Source: Pseudomonas coleopterorum | Lineage (GTDB): Bacteria; Pseudomonadota; Gammaproteobacteria; Pseudomonadales; Pseudomonadaceae | Length of the DNA: 64,000 nt | Reading direction: 5' to 3' | NCBI RefSeq assembly: GCF_900105555.1 | Contig: NZ_FNTZ01000001.1 | Span: 1,426,001-1,490,000, forward strand | In this document: one piece after another, positions 59,733 to 64,000 of the stretch | Numbering within the stretch: position 1 is the first letter of the stretch | Layout of the letters: each line of letters starts with the position of its first letter | Notes under the pieces: generated by a model | Databases searched by the model: none | Told to the model about the DNA's origin: nothing | The model's input: only the letters and a program-made list of their open reading frames with translations | Translations under genes and position numbers: made by a program

Positions 59733-60896
59733 TCAGAAACTGCGTGGCAGTTCGAGCAGATGCTCGGCCACGTAGGACAGGATCAGGTTGGTGGAAATCG
59801 GCGCCACTTGGTACAGGCGGGTTTCGCGAAACTTGCGCTCGACGTCGTATTCGCAGGCAAAACCGAAGCCGCCATGGGTCTGCAGGCAGGCATTGGCGGC
59901 CTCCCACGACGCTTTCGCAGCCAGGTACTTGGCCATGTTGGCGCTGGCGCCGGCATTCTTGCCGCTGTCGTATTCCTCACAGGCGCGCCAGCGCATCAGG
60001 TCGGCCGCTTCGATTTCGATGTGCGCCTCGGCAATGGGGAACTGCACGCCCTGGTTCTGGCCGATCGGCCGGCCGAATACGACCCGGTCGCGGGCGTAGG
60101 CGCTGGCCTTTTCGATGAACCAGCGACCATCACCGATACACTCGGCAGCGATCAGCGTGCGCTCGGCGTTGAGGCCGTCGAGGATGTAGCGGAAACCCTT
60201 GCCTTCCTCCCCGATCAGGCTGTCGGCAGGCAGTTCGAGGTTGTCGAAGAACAGTTCGTTGGTCTCGTGGTTGACCATGTTGGCGATCGGCTGAACGGTC
60301 AGGCCCTTGCCGATGGCTTCGCGCAGATCGACCAGAAAGATCGACATGCCTTCGGATTTGCGCGTGACTTCGGCCAACGGCGTGGTGCGTGCCAGGAGAA
60401 TCATCAGGTCCGAATGCTGCACCCGCGAGATCCACACCTTCTGGCCATTGATGACGTACTTGTCGCCCTGGCGCACGGCGGTGGTCTTGACCTTGGTGGT
60501 GTCGGTACCGGTGGTCGGTTCCGTGACGGCCATCGATTGCAGGCGCAGTTCCCCGCTGGCCAGTTTGGGCAGGTAGTGGCGCTTCTGCGCCTCGCTGCCG
60601 TGACGCAACAGGGTGAACATGTTGTACATCTGGCCGTGTACGGTCCCCGAGTTGCCGCCGCAGGCGTTGACTTCCTCGAGGATCACCGAGGCTTCGGCCA
60701 GGCCCAGGCCGGAGCCGCCGTATTCGCTGGGGATCATCGCCGAGAGCCAGCCGGCATCGGTGAGGGCCTTGACGAAGCTTTCGGGAAAACCCTTTTCTTC
60801 ATCGATCTTGCGCCAGTAGGCGGCGTCGAATTCGGCGCACAGGGCACGAACGCCTTCGCGGATGGCATTGAGGTCTTCTTCGTCATAGGCAGGCAT
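59733..60896 (-). CDS. Acyl-CoA dehydrogenase of the itaconate cluster
   Basis: This 387-residue flavoprotein has the three-domain ACAD fold with AVTEPTTGTD and QTHGGFGF. The usual catalytic glutamate near the C terminus (YEGT in MCAD) is absent, replaced by YQVAPIS. Instead Glu245 in GLNAER sits where isovaleryl- and long-chain ACADs carry their base. It is therefore likely active. Its substrate in itaconate catabolism is not established; oxidation of a branched C5 thioester such as methylsuccinyl-CoA would fit. Confidence 0.85.
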   Translation of the reverse strand: MPAYDEEDLNAIREGVRALCAEFDAAYWRKIDEEKGFPESFVKALTDAGWLSAMIPSEYGGSGLGLAEASVILEEVNACGGNSGTVHGQMYNMFTLLRHGSEAQKRHYLPKLASGELRLQSMAVTEPTTGTDTTKVKTTAVRQGDKYVINGQKVWISRVQHSDLMILLARTTPLAEVTRKSEGMSIFLVDLREAIGKGLTVQPIANMVNHETNELFFDNLELPADSLIGEEGKGFRYILDGLNAERTLIAAECIGDGRWFIEKASAYARDRVVFGRPIGQNQGVQFPIAEAHIEIEAADLMRWRACEEYDSGKNAGASANMAKYLAAKASWEAANACLQTHGGFGFACEYDVERKFRETRLYQVAPISTNLILSYVAEHLLELPRSF

Positions 60897-60929
60897 GTGC
60901 GGATCTCGGAGTCGGTGTTGAGTGAGCGG

Positions 60930-61802
60930 TTACTGGCCAGGTTGTGGCGAGCCGGTAGTGACAGTGTCGAAAGCGACATCGGCGCTCTGGGCGACACCGG
61001 CTTCGTTGCCGGCCCACAGGCGCGCCTTGCCCTGTTCGAGCAGGCAGCCGCCGAGCTGGAACGGGGTGGGTACGGTAAGGGGACGCACGCCTCGATAGGC
61101 GAAATGCCGCACCCGCGCCTGGGGATTGGCGTGGATGAAGCTGCGCAGCAGCAGGGTGGCGATCAGCGGGCCATGCACCACCAGACCGGCGTAGCCTTCG
61201 GTGCCGGTCACGTAGGGGTGGTCGTAATGGATCCGGTGACCATTGAAGGTGACGGCCGAGTAGCGAAACAGCAGGGTCGCAGTCGGCGTCACGCTTTCAC
61301 TCCACTGCGCGGCAACCGGCGCTGGGTCACTGGTCAGCTTGGGCGGGTTCGGCTCGCGGTAGACGATGTCCTGCTCTTCGCGCAGGCACAGGCGACCGTT
61401 CTGGCTGTAGTCGTGGCGTACGGTGACGAACAGCAACGCGCCAGTGTGGCCGTGTTTTTCTTCGATGCGCAGGATGGTGGAGACACGCTCGGCAGCAGAA
61501 CCGACCGTCAGTGGTTCGATGAACTCGAGACGGCCCCCGGCCCACATGCGGTTGCGGTCATCCGCAGCGGGCAGAAAGCCGCCGCGCAGCGGATGCCCAT
61601 CCGGGCCCAATCGACTTTCCGCGACCGGCGCCTGGAAGAAGCACCACTGCCACAAGGGCGGCAGGGGCTCGCCGTCTTTCGGCGCAGGCTCGCCGAACGT
61701 CGCGGCAATGCGTTCGACGATGTTCTGGCTCAGTACATCGCGCGCCTGCTCGGTGCGGCCCGTCCAGGCACTGTAGTCGATGGCTGAATCTGAAGCGCTC
61801 AT
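60930..61802 (-). CDS. ich: Itaconyl-CoA / mesaconyl-C4-CoA hydratase (MaoC family)
   Basis: The 290-residue double-hotdog hydratase has an N-terminal FAS1-type half and a C-terminal MaoC half with RYSAVTFNGHRIHYDHPY, which contains the hydratase Asp/His pair. Ich hydrates itaconyl-CoA to (S)-citramalyl-CoA. Start at 61802 with AGAGG upstream; the frame is open far beyond on the opposite strand of the LysR gene. It is the first gene of the catabolic unit and faces the shared operator at 64 bases. Confidence 0.82.
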   Translation of the reverse strand: MSASDSAIDYSAWTGRTEQARDVLSQNIVERIAATFGEPAPKDGEPLPPLWQWCFFQAPVAESRLGPDGHPLRGGFLPAADDRNRMWAGGRLEFIEPLTVGSAAERVSTILRIEEKHGHTGALLFVTVRHDYSQNGRLCLREEQDIVYREPNPPKLTSDPAPVAAQWSESVTPTATLLFRYSAVTFNGHRIHYDHPYVTGTEGYAGLVVHGPLIATLLLRSFIHANPQARVRHFAYRGVRPLTVPTPFQLGGCLLEQGKARLWAGNEAGVAQSADVAFDTVTTGSPQPGQ

Positions 61803-61866
61803 GGTCGGCCTCTGCGTTGTTGTTGTGCAGCGATGATGCGAGGCCCGACGCATTCTGTGAATTTGC

Positions 61867-61901
61867 ATTTGCGTAAGGCGGCGTTCATATTTGCCGAACG
61901 C
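61867..61901. promoter_or_regulatory. LysR-type operator copy B (ich / regulator divergent region)
   Basis: This 35-base site matches copy A at 29 positions, with GCGTTC and GAACGC arms and the same T-N11-A box. It lies 64 bases before ich and 19 before the LysR ATG, so it can serve activation of ich and autorepression. Similarity extends a further ten bases on the ich side (AAAT-R-CA-R-ATT). Confidence 0.83.
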
Positions 61902-61920
61902 CCGACGGTAGGATCCCACC

Positions 61921-62817
61921 ATGCATTTCGACCTGGCTGACCTGCGCCTTTTCATCCACATCGGCGAGTCGCCGAGCCTGACCCAGGGCGCGCGCCGGGC
62001 GTTCCTGTCGCCGGCTGCGGCCAGCGCGCGGATCAAGGCGCTGGAGCAACAGCTCGAGACGCGTTTGCTGTACCGCGACAGCCGTGGCGTGGAACTGACG
62101 CCTGCGGGCCAGAAGCTGCTGGTGCATGCGCGGTTGATCATGCGTCAGGTCGATTACCTGAAAGCCGATTTCACCCATCTGGGGGGCGACTCGGCAGGGC
62201 ACATCCGTATTTTTGCCAACACCACGGCGGTCACGGAATTTCTGCCTGAAGTGCTGGCCGGTTTTCTTGCACAACGGCCTGGTGTCAGTGTCGACCTGCA
62301 AGAGCGACTGTCGCGCGACATCGTGCGTGGCGTGCTCGACGGCAGCACCGACATGGGCATCATCGCCGGGCCGGTGGAGGCGGCGGGGTTGCAGGTGATG
62401 CACTTCAGCACCGACCGGCTGGTACTCACTGTGCCCTTGGGGCACGAGCTGGCCCGGTGCAAGCGCATCGGTTTCAAGCAGACGTTGGCGTTCCAGCACA
62501 TTGGCCTGCACGAGGGCAGCACCTTGCTCAGCTTTCTGCGCGAACAGGTCGAGCGGAGCGGTCAGGGGCTGTCGCTGCGCATTCAGGTGTCGAGCTTCGA
62601 AGCGATCTGCCGGATGGTCGAGGCGGGCGTGGGCATCGGCATCATTCCCGAATCGGCTGCCCTGCGGCACAGCCGCACCATGCGCCTGGTGACCATCGAA
62701 CTGGACGAGCCCTGGGCAGTGCGCGAACGCAGCATTCTAGTGCGTGAACTCGAGGCGCTGCCGGGCACGGTCCGCGCGCTGATCGCCACCCTGATGCCGC
62801 CCCCACCGCCGGATTGA
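61921..62817 (+). CDS. itcR: LysR-type regulator of itaconate catabolism
   Basis: This 298-residue LysR protein has the N-terminal winged helix-turn-helix (about 4-62, SLTQGARRAFLSPAAASARIKALE in two overlapping helices) and an effector domain with FANTTAVTEFLPEVL. Its position opposite ich matches the itaconate-responsive ItcR/RipR regulators I recall from P. aeruginosa. The two operator copies in this window give it two targets, ich and the TRAP genes. Effector itaconate or itaconyl-CoA is inferred. Confidence 0.83.
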   Translation: MHFDLADLRLFIHIGESPSLTQGARRAFLSPAAASARIKALEQQLETRLLYRDSRGVELTPAGQKLLVHARLIMRQVDYLKADFTHLGGDSAGHIRIFANTTAVTEFLPEVLAGFLAQRPGVSVDLQERLSRDIVRGVLDGSTDMGIIAGPVEAAGLQVMHFSTDRLVLTVPLGHELARCKRIGFKQTLAFQHIGLHEGSTLLSFLREQVERSGQGLSLRIQVSSFEAICRMVEAGVGIGIIPESAALRHSRTMRLVTIELDEPWAVRERSILVRELEALPGTVRALIATLMPPPPPD

Positions 62818-62933
62818 GATGATGCATTGCAACTTGGCCCCAGGCTTTCTATCATCGCCGCGGGTGCGCCGCTGCATACGGTACGGCGCAGGTTAAAGTT
62901 CAGCGTTGGTCGGGCCGCCAACGGAGACTCCCC

Positions 62934-64000
62934 GTGTCCGAAACCAAACCGGCCGTGCCTGTCATTCCTCGCCCGCAACAGCTCACCGAGCGTGCCCTGG
63001 CGGCGCTCGAACGTTTCTCTCACATCGAAGCCGTCAGCGGCATCGTGTTATTGCTCGCCGCCATCGCTGCGCTGGTCTGGGCCAACAGCCCGGCAGCCGA
63101 GTCCTACGAGCATTTCTGGCACACCCAGGTCACTCTGGGGCTGGGCGATTTCAGCGTGTCGCGCTCACTGCACTTTCTGGTCAACGATGGCCTGATGACC
63201 ATCTTCTTTCTGGTGGTGGGCGCGGAGATACGCCAGGAAATCAAGGACGGCGCCTTGGCCAATCTGCAACTGGCGACCTTGCCGCTGGGTGCTGCACTGG
63301 GCGGCGTGCTGATGCCGGCCTTGCTCTACACCGTGCTCAACCATGGCACCGCTGCCAGCGCCGGCTGGGCAGTGCCGACCGCGACCGATATCGCCTTTGC
63401 GGTGGGCGTGCTGGCGTTGCTGGGCAAGTCGATCCCGGCCAGCGTGCGGATTCTGCTGCTGGCCTTGGCGATCATCGACGACATCGTGGCGATCCTGATC
63501 ATTGCGGTGTTCTACACCGCCAGCCTCGACTACCTGGGTCTGCTGGTCGCCGTGGCCGGTGTGCTGCTGGTGCTGGTGTTCCAGCGCATGGGCATCAGCA
63601 AGGCATCTGCCTACGTGCTGCCTGGGGCGATCGTCTGGTTCGGCCTGCTCAAGACGGGCGTTCATCCCACCCTTGCCGGTGTGATTCTGGGCTTGTTGAC
63701 GCCGGTCTACTCCAAGCCGATGGCCGAGCGTCCGGTAGACGTCATACGCCGCAACTTCAACGAGTTGATGGAGCGCTTCACCCCTGGCAGCGACAATCGC
63801 GAAGCGGTGGTCGAGCCGCTGCGGCAGCTGCGCGATGCGCAACGCGAAGTGCTGCCACCGGTGCAGCGGATTCAGGTCGGCCTGCACCTGTGGGTCGCTT
63901 TCGGGGTCATGCCGCTGTTCGCCCTGGCCAACGCCGGGGTGAGCTTCGGTGGGGCGAACCTGGGCGATGCGATGTCGCAGCACGTGTTCGCCGGGGTGAT
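62934..64000 (+). CDS. nhaA: Na+/H+ antiporter NhaA (3' truncated by window)
   Basis: The first 355 residues are present and the gene runs off the end. The central DD pair for ion exchange is Asp182-Asp183 in [20 protein letters not shown] and [15 protein letters not shown] motifs are also clear. GTG at 62934 has GGAG seven bases before. It exchanges sodium for protons in the inner membrane and is unrelated to the itaconate cluster. Confidence 0.94.
   Translation, partial: MSETKPAVPVIPRPQQLTERALAALERFSHIEAVSGIVLLLAAIAALVWANSPAAESYEHFWHTQVTLGLGDFSVSRSLHFLVNDGLMTIFFLVVGAEIRQEIKDGALANLQLATLPLGAALGGVLMPALLYTVLNHGTAASAGWAVPTATDIAFAVGVLALLGKSIPASVRILLLALAIIDDIVAILIIAVFYTASLDYLGLLVAVAGVLLVLVFQRMGISKASAYVLPGAIVWFGLLKTGVHPTLAGVILGLLTPVYSKPMAERPVDVIRRNFNELMERFTPGSDNREAVVEPLRQLRDAQREVLPPVQRIQVGLHLWVAFGVMPLFALANAGVSFGGANLGDAMSQHVFAGV

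Overview
This is a Pseudomonas chromosome segment (high GC, dense short-gap operons, Pseudomonas-type REP elements, a fused tyrA-aroA gene, and the mupP-ubiG and gyrA-serC-pheA-hisC-tyrA/aroA-cmk-rpsA-ihfB gene orders). A likely undA gene and the REP families point to a fluorescens/putida-type species rather than P. aeruginosa. No prophage, insertion sequence or CRISPR array is visible. The window is core and accessory metabolism, with both end genes truncated.

Bases 1-10.4k: the tail of a DsbA-like protein overlaps an ABC exporter, followed by a membrane-anchored PAS-GGDEF-EAL protein and a gene usually labelled TenA that has the ligand pattern of UndA, the 1-undecene-forming fatty acid decarboxylase. 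Reverse-strand yciK, mupP (peptidoglycan recycling), ubiG (ubiquinone) and mtaD follow. mtnA is divergent, and its encoded protein lacks both family catalytic residues.

Bases 10.4k-24.4k: gyrA, then the classical aromatic/serine supraoperon (serC, pheA, hisC, tyrA-aroA, cmk, rpsA), two tandem four-cysteine lipoproteins, ihfB, a LapA-type membrane protein and a DUF2242 lipoprotein.

Bases 24.4k-37k: an AraC regulator with a nitrilase-fold protein that appears to lack its nucleophile, fadH, a D-cysteine desulfhydrase-like enzyme, cytochrome b561, DUF1853, a nadK-phosphoesterase-rhomboid operon with one-base overlaps, and a carboxynorspermidine decarboxylase/dehydrogenase pair for the alternative polyamine route.

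Bases 37k-51.8k: a lipoprotein esterase and a catalase-like protein; an RsbQ/KAI2-type hydrolase overlapping a PAS histidine kinase; ydiJ (D-2-hydroxyglutarate dehydrogenase) with a divergent LysR gene; a membrane metallophosphoesterase; a DUF2945 protein; yghU; tRNA-Gln(UUG); and a multi-PAS hybrid histidine kinase.

Bases 51.8k-62.8k: an itaconate (methylenesuccinate) uptake and catabolism island. It has a TRAP transporter, citramalyl-CoA lyase (ccl), itaconate CoA-transferase (ict), an MmgE/PrpD protein, an acyl-CoA dehydrogenase, itaconyl-CoA hydratase (ich) and a divergent LysR regulator. Two near-identical 35-bp operator-like sites, one before the TRAP genes and one before ich, tie the two transcription units to one regulator. 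A PrpF-family isomerase gene lies next to the island in convergent orientation. The window ends inside nhaA.
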